A DNA stretch of 64,000 nt. Source: Phyllobacteriaceae bacterium (lineage in GTDB: Bacteria; Pseudomonadota; Alphaproteobacteria; Rhizobiales; Rhizobiaceae). The stretch covers positions 1 to 64,000 of the forward strand of contig JAMLIH010000010.1 in the NCBI GenBank assembly GCA_023954255.1, in the 5' to 3' direction. A model generated the notes under the pieces. That model saw only the letters and a list, made by a program, of their open reading frames with translations. It did no database searches and was not told the origin of the DNA. Made by a program: the position numbers and the translations under genes. Of the stretch, positions 38,501 to 46,165 are shown piece after piece. Within the stretch, counting starts at the first letter, position 1. The number at the start of each line of letters is the position of its first letter.

Positions 38501-39087
38501 ATGGCGATGCCGAGCAGGCCGAGTTCGGTGAATTCCTGCACCGAGGTGGGAAACAGAACCGGCATGATCGCCGCCATGAAGGCATGGTCGGACTGGTGCG
38601 CGACGGTGGAGGATTTCGCCAGATGGTCGTCGCCGGCAATCGCCAGCACGCCGCCATGGGGTGAGGTGCCGAAGGAGTTGGCGTGCTTGAAGACATCGCC
38701 GCAGCGGTCGACACCCGGGCCCTTGCCGTACCAGATGCCGAGAATGCCGTCCTTCCGGGCGCCGGGGGAGGTCGCGAGCTGTTGCGATCCCCACACGGCG
38801 GTTGCCGCCAGATCCTCGTTGACGCCGGGCAGGAAGTGGATGTCGTGCTTTTTCAGATGTTCGCGCGCCTGATGCAGCGTGTGATCGAAACCGCCGACGG
38901 GCGAGCCGCGATAGCCTGAAATGAAGGTGCCGGTGTTAAGGCCCGCTGCGCGGTCGCGGCGCATCTGCACCATCGGCAGGCGGACCAGTGCCTGGGTGCC
39001 GTTGATGAATACCTTGCCGTCCTCGGCGGTGTACTTGTCATCCAGCGTAATTGCAGATTCAGGATCGAATTTGTTTTCGATACCCAT
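35587..39087 (-). CDS. Indolepyruvate ferredoxin oxidoreductase, fused subunits
   Basis: A 1166-residue fusion of alpha and beta subunits, as is usual in proteobacteria. The N-terminal pyruvate-binding part has FISGYRGSPVGGFD; the TPP domain has FCAGCPHNTS and GIGCHFMALWM; one ferredoxin-like [4Fe-4S] site is CEGCGDCSVQSNC. The C-terminal gamma-type domain has ITGVGGTGVLTIGAI. It oxidatively decarboxylates aryl or branched 2-oxo acids to acyl-CoA. AGGAG precedes the ATG. The Lrp/AsnC gene upstream on the same strand is a likely regulator. Confidence 0.92.
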   Translation of the reverse strand: MGIENKFDPESAITLDDKYTAEDGKVFINGTQALVRLPMVQMRRDRAAGLNTGTFISGYRGSPVGGFDHTLHQAREHLKKHDIHFLPGVNEDLAATAVWGSQQLATSPGARKDGILGIWYGKGPGVDRCGDVFKHANSFGTSPHGGVLAIAGDDHLAKSSTVAHQSDHAFMAAIMPVLFPTSVQEFTELGLLGIAMSRYSGLWVGYKVIADTIETTGVVDLAGERRAFVTPNDFEMPQGGLNIRWPDDRFAQDERLQEYKAYAAIAFARANKIDQLVIDSKKPRIGIVASGKAYENVREALRHLDIDAKTADKIGLRLYKVRMPWPLEPEGIRQFSEGLEEVLVVEERREVIEHQIKQQLFNWRADVRPRIVGKFDHKDRHLLSLHEEITAGVATRIIATRLLDFDLPEGLRKNLKKKLEYYNDRHQLRISHKTPVNRVAHFCAGCPHNTSTKVPDGSRAFAGIGCHFMALWMDRNTETYTHMGGEGVTWAGIAPFTDEKHVFVNLGDGTYFHSGIMAIRQSVASGANITYKLLYNDAVAMTGGQKIDGSLTVPELAAQLQAEGVRKLWLVSDEPEKYSVAALPAGITIKHRDWLDDVQKEARETEGCTAIIYDQTCATEKRRRRKRGTMVDPDKRAFINPLVCEGCGDCSVQSNCISIEPLETEYGRKRQINQSSCNKDFSCVKGFCPSFVTVQGASLKKRQLPALADEALPEAEIVPLGSDVYNIAITGVGGTGVLTIGAIIGMAAHIDGKAAMIQDFSGLAQKGGAVLSHIRLSQTTDLVAAAQIPPGEADLLMAADTVVASDKGPVSLYATDRTRAILNTHLTPVSSFVFDRDFDFRETAVISTISKGIRENPDKVDFTRLAELVCGDSIATNIMMLGYASQKGTLPIGVDALEKAIELNSVAIKANKLAFNWGRRFAAKPDEALKLLAEAHGLPAEPETLEQLVDRRAEFLAAYQDAAYAQRYRDLVAQAEAAEEKLGTKRDLTNAVARYFFKLMAYKDEYEVARLFTDGDFKQRLGETFDGDLKLTFHLAPPIFKGRTLPNGRPAKREFGPWMFTAMKWLAKLKRLRGTAFDPFGRSGERRTERRLIADYEAMIGDLAAKLTKRNHRFAVALARIPDEIRGYGPVKEKSVEKAEKNKAALLAQFANPPAEEKETRLEAAE

Positions 39088-39392
39088 CAATGCTTCTCCT
39101 CAATGGCCCGGTGCGTGAATGACGGGCCTGGCGCTCCGCTTGAACGGACACGCGGGACGGTTCGCAATCAGCGCACCAACCAACCAGATGCCCGTGACGG
39201 ACGAGCCAGCCGATGCGCCGGGAAATCCTGCCCCAACTCCCTCATTCGACAGTATGACGCGAATCCGCCAAAACCAAAGTCCAATTTTCGCAAGTCTTCC
39301 GCCTGTTGATGGGTTTTGATCCTATCGTATGGCAAAATCCTAGGACGAACACTTCGCAATCAAGCGCCGCGCTGCGGCATGCGTCTGCGGCG
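39088..39392. other. 305-bp gap between the Lrp/AsnC and indolepyruvate oxidoreductase genes
   Basis: I see no gene here. The direct repeat ATCCTA flanks an AT-rich stretch near 39317-39345, which may include the promoter of the downstream minus-strand gene. No confident promoter or Lrp site could be fixed by eye. Confidence 0.4.
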
Positions 39393-39860
39393 TCAGACAG
39401 GCAGGGCAGTGGTGTTCTTCACCTCGTTGAGGGCGAAGTGGGAGTTCATGATGCCGACATGGGGCAGTTTCAGCAGCTTGCCCTTGACCGTTCGCTCGTA
39501 GTCCCGCACCGAGCCGACGACCACGCGCAGCATGTAGTCGAATTCCCCCGACACCGTGTAGCACTGCAGGATTTCCGGCACATCGAGCGTGGCCTTCTCG
39601 AATGCGTCCATGACCTCCGCCGAATGGGTATCGAGGCGCACGAAGACGAAGATCGAAACGTCGTGGCCGGCTTTTTCGGCATCGACCAGCCAGACCCGCC
39701 CCTTGAGCAGACCGCTTTCCTGCATTTTCCTGATCCGCCGCCAGCAGGGCGTGTGGGAAAGGCCGACCCGGGTGCCGATTTCCTGAATGGCGATTTCAGG
39801 TTCCGCTTGCAGAATACGGAGGATTTTTAGGTCGATTTCATCGAGATCATCGCTTGCCAT
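39393..39860 (-). CDS. Lrp/AsnC family transcriptional regulator
   Basis: A 155-residue regulator: winged helix-turn-helix (LDEIDLKILRILQAEPEI, IGTRVGLSHTPCWRRIRKM) and RAM/ligand-binding domain (EILQCYTVSGEFDYMLRVVV). The ATG at 39860 is chosen over 39896 because the family starts just before the LDEID helix. It lies upstream of and co-directional with the indolepyruvate oxidoreductase gene; control of amino-acid catabolism by aromatic or branched amino acids is plausible. Confidence 0.9.
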   Translation of the reverse strand: MASDDLDEIDLKILRILQAEPEIAIQEIGTRVGLSHTPCWRRIRKMQESGLLKGRVWLVDAEKAGHDVSIFVFVRLDTHSAEVMDAFEKATLDVPEILQCYTVSGEFDYMLRVVVGSVRDYERTVKGKLLKLPHVGIMNSHFALNEVKNTTALPV

Positions 39861-39932
39861 GGGATGACCATAGCGCGGGTCAAGGGGTGTCAGCAATGAT
39901 GCTTTGCTGGCGATCTGGAGGGGTATTGCCGT

Positions 39933-40547
39933 TCAGCCTTTGCCGTTTGCTGCCGCCAGTGCGGCTTCCAGTTCTGCGATGCGGTTCTGCAGCCCGGCAG
40001 TGGCCCTCTGTACATCGGCAAGGCTGTAGCGCTGGGTAATGTGCTTGGGGCAGTTCCACTCGAAGGCCTCAACCTCCAGTTTGATGACGCGCTCGACGGG
40101 GGCGGAATATTGCGGCGTGGTGAGCCTGGCAAGGAGTTCGGCGTCCGGTTCCGCAACTGCCTCGGCAAGTGCCAGCAGCTTGATGCGGCGCTGAATGGTG
40201 TAGTCCGTCAGAATGATTGCGACGCGCTGATCGTCGCCGAGATTGCCGGTGGTGATGTACTGGTGATTGCCGGAAAAGTCGGCGAAGGCCAGGGCGTTGC
40301 CGCCGAGGGACACCAGAAATCCTCTCGGCCCGCCGCGATGCTGGACATAGGGCCAGCCGGACCGGCTGACCGACGCCATGTAGAAACTGTCCTGGGCTGC
40401 GATGAAACCGATCTCGTCTGGCCCCAGATCGGCATTGCGCACCGTGTCGCTTCTTTCCTGCCGCGCGTACATGGCGCGGCTTCCGGCTTCGGCCTGGATC
40501 GCCTTGACGGCATCGGTGAACAGCAATTCGTGGTATCGGTTGGGCAT
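39933..40547 (-). CDS. Pyridoxamine 5'-phosphate oxidase-like FMN-binding protein
   Basis: A 204-residue protein of the PNPOx-like split-barrel type: FIAAQDSFYMASVSRSGWPYVQHRGGPRGF, then FADFSGNHQYITTGNLGDD and IILTDYTIQRRIKL. The C-terminal tail is helical. It likely binds FMN or another flavin; the reaction is unknown. The pattern SGWPYVQHRGG is shared by a subgroup of proteobacterial flavin proteins. It sits 72 bp upstream of the Lrp/AsnC gene on the same strand. Confidence 0.8.
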   Translation of the reverse strand: MPNRYHELLFTDAVKAIQAEAGSRAMYARQERSDTVRNADLGPDEIGFIAAQDSFYMASVSRSGWPYVQHRGGPRGFLVSLGGNALAFADFSGNHQYITTGNLGDDQRVAIILTDYTIQRRIKLLALAEAVAEPDAELLARLTTPQYSAPVERVIKLEVEAFEWNCPKHITQRYSLADVQRATAGLQNRIAELEAALAAANGKG

Positions 40548-40633
40548 GACTTGACCTGTGGGGGGGTTGAATCGGAATGCTGGCAGGATAATAGGAAGCG
40601 CAATTTACAATACGAAATCAAAAGAAACTGATC

Positions 40634-41629
40634 ATGACCGAACGTTTCCTCGTTGCTGCCCTCTACCAGTTCGTCCGTCTCGATGACTATCAGGCACGGC
40701 GCGAACCGCTACTGGAAGTCTGCCGCAACAACGATGTGATGGGCACGCTGCTGCTGGCGCGCGAGGGCATCAACGGCACGATTGCGGGGCCGGAGGAAGG
40801 TGTCCGCGCCGTACTTTCCTGGCTGCGCAGCGATCCGAAGCTGGCGGGTCTCGAGCACAAGGAAAGCTGGGCGGAAGGAGGAAATCCGTTCTACCGCATG
40901 AAGGTGCGGCTGAAGAAAGAGATCGTCACCATGGGGGTTGCCGGCATCGACCCGAACGATGTGGTCGGCACCTATGTGGAGCCTGAAGACTGGAACGACC
41001 TGATCAGCGATCCCGATGTGGTGCTGATCGACACGCGCAACGATTACGAGGTCGATATCGGCACGTTCAAGGGCGCGGTGAACCCGAAGACCGTCACCTT
41101 CCGTGAATTTCCGCAATGGGTGCGCGAACAGGAGCGGCTGCACAACAAGCCGAAGATCGCCATGTTCTGCACCGGCGGCATCCGCTGCGAAAAGGCATCG
41201 AGCTTCATGAAGCAGGAGGGCTTCGACGAGGTCTATCACCTGAAGGGCGGCATTCTGAAATATCTCGAAACCGTGCCGGAAGCGGAAAGCCTGTGGGAAG
41301 GCGAATGCTTCGTCTTCGACAATCGCGTCTCGGTCGGTCATGGCCTGAAGCCCGGCCCCTATGATTTGTGTCATGCCTGCCGGCACCCGATCAGCGATGA
41401 AGACAAGCGCTCGGAGCACTATGTCAATGGCGTTTCCTGCCCGCATTGCTTTGGAAAGATGAGCGTGGAGCAGAAGCAGCGCTTTGCGGAGCGCCAGCGT
41501 CAGGTGGACCTAGCGAAACAGCGAGGCGAGGGCCACATCGCCGCCGATCAGGAGGCCCTGCGTGAAGCCAAGCGCAGGGCACGGGAGGAGCAGATCGCCA
41601 GATCCACCGCAAAAGGCGAACCGGCCTGA
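40634..41629 (+). CDS. trhO: tRNA uridine(34) hydroxylase, rhodanese family
   Basis: A 331-residue YceA-type protein. An N-terminal acylphosphatase-like domain ([14 protein letters not shown]) is followed by a rhodanese domain with [19 protein letters not shown] and the active Cys in [12 protein letters not shown], then a Cys-rich tail ([13 protein letters not shown]). TrhO hydroxylates U34 of certain tRNAs in an oxygen-dependent way. Length and motifs are complete. The GST gene begins one base after its stop. Confidence 0.93.
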   Translation: MTERFLVAALYQFVRLDDYQARREPLLEVCRNNDVMGTLLLAREGINGTIAGPEEGVRAVLSWLRSDPKLAGLEHKESWAEGGNPFYRMKVRLKKEIVTMGVAGIDPNDVVGTYVEPEDWNDLISDPDVVLIDTRNDYEVDIGTFKGAVNPKTVTFREFPQWVREQERLHNKPKIAMFCTGGIRCEKASSFMKQEGFDEVYHLKGGILKYLETVPEAESLWEGECFVFDNRVSVGHGLKPGPYDLCHACRHPISDEDKRSEHYVNGVSCPHCFGKMSVEQKQRFAERQRQVDLAKQRGEGHIAADQEALREAKRRAREEQIARSTAKGEPA

Positions 41630-41630
41630 G

Positions 41631-42296
41631 ATGGCGGCCCTGCCGATCCTCTATTCGTTCCGCCGCTGCCCCTATGCAATGCGGGCAAGGCTGGCGCTTG
41701 CCTCATCGGGTGAACAGGTGGAACTGCGTGAGGTCGTTCTGCGCGACAAGCCGGCGGAGATGCTTGCCGCAAGCCCCAAGGGAACCGTGCCGGTACTGGT
41801 GTTTGCCGATGGCGGCGTGCTGGAAGAAAGCCGCGACATCATGGATTGAGCGCTCTCCGAAAATGACCCTGAAGGCCTGACGGATTGGCCAGCCGTGGAG
41901 CTGAAACCCATGCGGGCACTGATCGAAACTTTCGACGGGCCGTTCAAGACGGCGCTAGACCGCTACAAATACGCAACGCGCTACGGCGATGCGGATGAGG
42001 CGGCGGAGCGCGCGAAGGCTGCCGGACATCTTGCAGGACTGGAAGCGATGCTGGAGGGTAGGCCCTATCTCTTCGGCTGCCGCATCAGCCTTGCCGATAT
42101 GGCGCTCCTGCCTTTCGTGCGCCAGTATGCCCATGTCGACATTGACTGGTTCCGGGCGCAACCCTGGCCGAATGTCATTCGATGGCTGGATGCCTTTCTG
42201 GCGTCGGACCGGCTTCAGGCGGTGATGGCGAAATACCCGCAATGGCAAAGCGGTAAGGGCGGCGTACTGTTTCCCGCCCCCGATACGGGTGTGTAA
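41631..42296 (+). pseudogene. Glutathione S-transferase interrupted by an in-frame UGA
   Basis: Codons 1-72 encode a GST thioredoxin-like domain (ILYSFRRCPYAMRARLAL, GTVPVLVFADGGVLEESRDIMD). Codon 73 (41847-41849) is TGA, where the family usually has Trp (DIMDW). The same frame continues with ALSENDPEG and a complete helical domain (YLFGCRISLADMALLPFVRQ) to 42296. With TGG at codon 73 the product would be 221 residues, normal length. A single G-to-A change explains it. Either a recent nonsense mutation or a base-call error. Confidence 0.82.
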
Positions 42297-42334
42297 GGCA
42301 AGGGTGCGTAAGACAGTCGGGGGTGTATAAGAAG
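42287..42334 (+). repeat. Three imperfect 14-bp direct repeats
   Basis: GGGTGTGTAAGGCA (42287), GGGTGCGTAAGACA (42302) and GGGTGTATAAGAAG (42321) follow one another at the end of the GST gene and before the lysozyme gene. Probably slipped-strand duplication; an effect on the next gene's promoter cannot be ruled out. Confidence 0.5.
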
Positions 42335-42358
42335 GCGGTACCGATTCGAGCCCGATTC

Positions 42359-43168
42359 ATGCTTTTGCATTTCTCCCGCCGGTTTGCCCTTCTTTCCAAT
42401 CTGCTGATCGCGGCGGGATTGCTGCTTGCCGCCTGCACCTCTTCGCCGATGGATGTTCTGGATATCCGCACTACGGGAACCGGGCCGCGCTATGGCGACA
42501 ACGACCCGCATGAATGGGAGGGCAGGGCGCCATGGGACTATCCCGTGCACGGGATCGATGTTTCCAAGTTCCAGTTCGATATCGACTGGGCAGCGGTGAA
42601 ACGGGCCGGCATCCGCTTTGCCTTCATTAAGGCGACGGAGGGCGGCGACCGGGTGGACGATTATTTCGGCACCAACTGGCGCGCAGCGAAGCGCGCCGGC
42701 ATTCCGCGCGGTGCCTATCACTTCTACTATTTCTGCCGCCCGGCGATCGAGCAGGCGCGCTGGTTCGCCCGCCACGTTCCCAAGGAGCGTGGTGCGCTAC
42801 CGCCGGTGCTCGACATGGAATGGAATCCGCAATCGCCGAGCTGCAAGCTGCGCCCGCCCGCCGAGGTGGTGCGCCGCGAAATGCAGGTGTTCCTCAATTT
42901 CGTGCGGCGGCACTACCGCCAGACGCCGGTCGTCTACACGACACCCGATTTCTACCGCGACAACGAGTTGGCGAAGATCGGCGATGTTTCATTCTGGCTG
43001 CGCTCGGTGGCCAACCACCCGGATGAAACCTATCCGGGGCAGGAGTGGACTTTCTGGCAGTATACCGGCACCGGCCAGATGCCGGGGGTCAAGGGCGATA
43101 CCGACATCAACGCCTTTCGCGGTGATCGGGATGCCTGGAATGAATGGCTTGAGGCGGTGGTGAAATAA
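42359..43168 (+). CDS. GH25-family lysozyme-like lipoprotein
   Basis: A 269-residue protein. A lipoprotein signal (LLIAAGLLLAAC with lipobox LAAC) is followed by a glycoside hydrolase 25 domain: HGIDVSKFQFDIDWAAV, FAFIKATEGG, GAYHFYYF, PVLDMEWN with the catalytic Asp and Glu, and FWQYTGTGQMPGV. GH25 enzymes cleave peptidoglycan between MurNAc and GlcNAc. The start is uncertain: ATG 42359 lacks a good Shine-Dalgarno, while GTG 42323 has GGGGG near it. A terminator follows. Confidence 0.88.
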   Translation: MLLHFSRRFALLSNLLIAAGLLLAACTSSPMDVLDIRTTGTGPRYGDNDPHEWEGRAPWDYPVHGIDVSKFQFDIDWAAVKRAGIRFAFIKATEGGDRVDDYFGTNWRAAKRAGIPRGAYHFYYFCRPAIEQARWFARHVPKERGALPPVLDMEWNPQSPSCKLRPPAEVVRREMQVFLNFVRRHYRQTPVVYTTPDFYRDNELAKIGDVSFWLRSVANHPDETYPGQEWTFWQYTGTGQMPGVKGDTDINAFRGDRDAWNEWLEAVVK

Positions 43169-43179
43169 CGACAGCAAAA

Positions 43180-43215
43180 GGCCGGGTGCGAAGCTTTCGC
43201 AGCCCGGCCCTTTTG
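43180..43215 (+). terminator. Terminator between the GH25 and SCP2 genes
   Basis: GGCCGGGTGCGAA, a short loop, then TTCGCAGCCCGGCC with one bulged base, followed by CTTTTG. It lies between convergent genes and has A-rich sequence on its left side, so it may serve both. Confidence 0.82.
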
Positions 43216-43231
43216 TTGCGAATGCTGTTTG

Positions 43232-43516
43232 TCAGAGGATAGAGGAAAGCTTCATGGCGACGCCCATGTCGCCCTCGACCTTGATCTTGCCCTGCATGAA
43301 GGCGGCCGTCGGGTTGAGATCGCCCGAAACCAGATCCTGCAGCACGTCGAGATCGCATTTGATCGTGCAGTCGGTGTCCTTGTTCTCGGTGGAAACCTCG
43401 CCGCCGTCGATGACCACGACGCCGTCGCCGCCGCAATCGAACTTGACCGATGCGCCGATGTCGGTGCCGTCGCTCATCTTGGCCTTGATGCTGTCAGCGA
43501 TTGCCTGAATGCTCAT
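43232..43516 (-). CDS. SCP2 sterol-binding domain protein
   Basis: A 94-residue single-domain SCP2 protein: VKFDCGGDGVVVIDGG, then DCTIKCDLDVLQDLVSGDLNPTAAFMQGKIKVEGDMGVAMKL. Family members bind fatty acyl-CoA or other lipids. AGAGGAGC precedes the ATG. Upstream (43564-43580) lies a near-copy of the motif found before fadD, which fits a role in lipid breakdown. Confidence 0.9.
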   Translation of the reverse strand: MSIQAIADSIKAKMSDGTDIGASVKFDCGGDGVVVIDGGEVSTENKDTDCTIKCDLDVLQDLVSGDLNPTAAFMQGKIKVEGDMGVAMKLSSIL

Positions 43517-43563
43517 GTGCTGCTCCTCTTGATATGGCCGGGAGGTTGTTTTCCGCCCGAAAT

Positions 43564-43580
43564 CTTACGTTTACGTCAAT
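43564..43580. promoter_or_regulatory. Lipid-gene motif upstream of the SCP2 gene (LiuR/MerR-like)
   Basis: CTTACGTTTACGTCAAT; its reverse complement matches 28992-29008 upstream of fadD at 16 of 17 positions. It lies 48-64 bases before the SCP2 start, overlapping the expected promoter. Confidence 0.5.
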
Positions 43581-43638
43581 TGCGCTTTTGCCCGGTTTTC
43601 AGCATGATTGCAAGGGTAATATGGAGCGGTAATGACGC

Positions 43639-43675
43639 TTGACGTATATCGTCATTATTCATATTCTTACTGACA
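43639..43675 (+). promoter_or_regulatory. Strong sigma-70-type promoter of higBA, leaderless
   Basis: TTGACG (43639-43644), 17-base spacer, TATTCT (43662-43667). The expected transcription start is within a few bases of the higB ATG at 43676, so the mRNA would have almost no leader. GACG-N5-CGTC (43641-43653) over the -35 region could be the HigA operator. Confidence 0.6.
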
Positions 43676-43960
43676 ATGATACTTGGCTTTCGAGACAGGA
43701 AAACTGAGGCCTTTGCGCGAGGTGGGTTCGTGAAGGCGTTTTCCGGTTTTGAAGCTCAAGCAGAACGGCGGCTTGCCATTTTGAATGCCGCACCATCCCT
43801 GGAAACGCTTCGTGCATTGCCAAGCAACCGGCTTGAAGCGCTGAGAGGCGATAGGGCAGGGCAGTACTCCATCCGCATAAATCAACAGTGGCGTGTCTGC
43901 TTTGAATGGCCGGACGGACAAAATGGTCCGTCGAACGTTGAAATCGTGGATTACCACTAG
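43676..43960 (+). CDS. higB: HigB-type (RelE/ParE superfamily) toxin
   Basis: A 94-residue toxin: MILGFRDRKTEAFARG, then LNAAPSLETLRALPSNRLEALRGDRAGQYSIRINQQWRVCFEW and the terminal VEIVDYH. This matches the HigB subgroup that cleaves mRNA on the ribosome. It comes first in the operon with the antitoxin second, the typical hig order. No Shine-Dalgarno is seen, consistent with a leaderless mRNA. Confidence 0.92.
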   Translation: MILGFRDRKTEAFARGGFVKAFSGFEAQAERRLAILNAAPSLETLRALPSNRLEALRGDRAGQYSIRINQQWRVCFEWPDGQNGPSNVEIVDYH

Positions 43961-43976
43961 AGACGAGGAAGCATCC

Positions 43977-44294
43977 ATGTTCAAACGCGCTGTACATCCC
44001 GGCATCATCCTGAAGGGCGAACTGGACGAACTCGGCATCACGCCGACCGAATTTGCCCGCCAGATCAATGTGCCGCCCAATCGCGTCAGCCAGATCATTT
44101 CCGGCAAGCGCTCCATTACCGGCGACACGGCCTTGCGCTTCGGCCACTGGTTTGGGGTTGACCCGGAATTCTGGATCAACCTTCAGGCGCAGTTTGAATT
44201 GGCGACGGCTGACAGGGAAACCGGCGAGGCCATTCGCAAACTGCCGACAAAGGCGGGCTTGCGGGCGGGTGCAGAGCAGCAGGGGCTGGTGTGA
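43977..44294 (+). CDS. higA: HigA-type antitoxin (XRE family)
   Basis: A 105-residue antitoxin with a helix-turn-helix: LKGELDELGITPTEFARQINVPPNRVSQIISGKRSITGDTALRFGHWFG, then the HigA tail FWINLQAQFELATADRETG. GACGAGGAAGC lies before the ATG, 16 bp after higB. It neutralises HigB and represses the operon. The C-terminus (LRAGAEQQGLV) is a variable extension. Confidence 0.93.
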   Translation: MFKRAVHPGIILKGELDELGITPTEFARQINVPPNRVSQIISGKRSITGDTALRFGHWFGVDPEFWINLQAQFELATADRETGEAIRKLPTKAGLRAGAEQQGLV

Positions 44295-44396
44295 GGCCGA
44301 ATATAACCGGCTCCATCCGCATCTTTCCACTAGCCCGACCCTGGACATGCGGCTCAGCCACTCGCAGGCCGGCTTACCTGCAAGCCTTTACGGCAG

Positions 44397-46025
44397 TCAG
44401 TTCGCGGTGAGCAATGCGTCGGAGAACTTCTCGCGCAAGGCGGTCTTCAGGATCTTGCCGGTGGCGCCCTTGGGGATTTCTTCGACGATCATGACGGCAT
44501 CAGGAATCCACCATTTGGCGACCTTGTGCTTGTAGAAGCCGAGCAGCGCCTGTTCGTCGATGGTTCTGCCCTGCTTGGGCACGACGATCAGCAGGGGGCG
44601 CTCATCCCATTTTTCGTGTTTTGCGGCGATGACGGCAGCCTCCGCCACGTCGGGGTGGGCAACGGCGAGGTTTTCCAGATCGACGGTCGAAATCCACTCG
44701 CCGCCGGACTTGATGATGTCCTTGGAGCGGTCGCGGATGGTCATGAAGCCGTCCCCGTCAAGGGTCGCCACATCGCCGGTGGGAAACCAGCCCTTGCGCA
44801 GCGGGTCGCCACCCTCGTTGGAGAAGTAGCTCGAAAGCACCCACGGGCCCCGGCAGTAGAGATTGCCCTGCGTCTCGCCATCGCTGGGAAGCTGGTTGTC
44901 GTCATCGTCGAAGACGCCAAGCTCGATGCCGAAGGGCGGACGGCCCTGGCTCTCGCGCAGTTTCTTCTGCCCGGCTTCGGACAGTTCGAAATGCTTGTTC
45001 TTCAGATTGTTGACGCTGCCGAGCGGCGAAAGTTCCGTCATGCCCCAGGCATGCAGCACCTCGACATCGTATTCGTCACGGAAGCGCTCGATCATTGCCG
45101 GCGGGCAAGCCGAGCCGCCGACAATGGTGCGCTCCAGATAGGGCAGCTTTTCGCCGCTGGTTTCGAGATGCTGCAGGAGGCCTGCCCAGATGGTTGGCAC
45201 GCCGGCGGAGATGGTCACCTTTTCCTGGTTGAACAGCCGGGTCAGACTGGCACCGTCGAGGCCGGGGCCGGGCATGACCATCTTGGCGCCGACCAGCGGT
45301 GCGGCATAGGGGCTGCCCCAGGCATTGACGTGGAACATCGGCACGACCGGCAGAAAGCAGTCTCGGGCGGAGAAATTCATCACATCGGGGGTTGCCGACA
45401 TCATGGCATGCAGCAGGGTGGAACGGTGGGAATACAGGACGCCCTTGGGATTGCCTGTCGTGCCGGAGGTGTAGCAAAGCGAGGAGGCATCGCGTTCGTC
45501 GACGTCATCGGGCCAGGACCAGCCGCTATCACCTTCCGCGATCAGATCCTCGTAGAACTCGACCCAGGGATATTCGTCGCGCACGGCCTCGTCTCGGGCC
45601 TCCATCATGACGAAGCTTGCGACGGTCTGCAGCGCATCGCGGATGCCGGCGACCAGTGGCAGGAAGGTCCTGTCGAAGAACAGCATGCGGTCTTCGCCAT
45701 GGTTGATGATGTAGACGAGCTGCTCGGCGAAGAGCCGGGGATTGACGGTGTGGCAGACAAGGCCGGCGCCGGAGACGCCGTAATAGAGTTCCAGATGCCG
45801 GTAGTTGTTCCAGGCAAGCGTTCCGATGCGGTCGGACCTGGACATGCCGCGGTTCTGCAGGGCCGAGCCCAGCAGCAGGGCACGCCGGCGCAGTTCGGCG
45901 TAGTTGGTGCGATGCTCGCCGCCGCCCGTGTTGACGGAAACGATTTCCGTGTCGCCATGATACAGCGCTGCATGATCCACAATTCCCGAGATCAGCAACT
46001 GCCGTTCCATCATCAAGCCATGCAT
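44397..46025 (-). CDS. Acyl-CoA synthetase, DmdB-like subgroup
   Basis: A 542-residue adenylate-forming ligase: [88 protein letters not shown] and the Lys in [12 protein letters not shown]. The N-terminus ([26 protein letters not shown]) resembles medium-chain ligases including DmdB, 3-methylthiopropionate--CoA ligase of marine alphaproteobacteria. No dmdA, C or D is near, so the substrate is open. GGGAGGAA precedes the ATG. Confidence 0.88.
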   Translation of the reverse strand: MHGLMMERQLLISGIVDHAALYHGDTEIVSVNTGGGEHRTNYAELRRRALLLGSALQNRGMSRSDRIGTLAWNNYRHLELYYGVSGAGLVCHTVNPRLFAEQLVYIINHGEDRMLFFDRTFLPLVAGIRDALQTVASFVMMEARDEAVRDEYPWVEFYEDLIAEGDSGWSWPDDVDERDASSLCYTSGTTGNPKGVLYSHRSTLLHAMMSATPDVMNFSARDCFLPVVPMFHVNAWGSPYAAPLVGAKMVMPGPGLDGASLTRLFNQEKVTISAGVPTIWAGLLQHLETSGEKLPYLERTIVGGSACPPAMIERFRDEYDVEVLHAWGMTELSPLGSVNNLKNKHFELSEAGQKKLRESQGRPPFGIELGVFDDDDNQLPSDGETQGNLYCRGPWVLSSYFSNEGGDPLRKGWFPTGDVATLDGDGFMTIRDRSKDIIKSGGEWISTVDLENLAVAHPDVAEAAVIAAKHEKWDERPLLIVVPKQGRTIDEQALLGFYKHKVAKWWIPDAVMIVEEIPKGATGKILKTALREKFSDALLTAN

Positions 46026-46165
46026 GCAGTTCCTCCCGAATGTTCGCCACTGGCGTCTGGCGGCAGGCCGGTCCCTTGTGCAACCCTGCCGGGGTATGAC
46101 AATAGAGGCAACGACCGGCGCTGTGAAACGGTTTTCGATTTTCCTTCAGGCAAACCAGCAAGAAA

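Noticed and set aside
35986..38664. An 892-codon frame opposite the indolepyruvate oxidoreductase gene
   Set aside because: Composition (repeated AVDG, LAGG-like strings) is typical of antisense reading of GC-rich genes, with no recognisable motifs.
39317..39345. Lrp-type binding site
   Set aside because: Only a 6-bp direct repeat in AT-rich DNA; too little to claim an operator.
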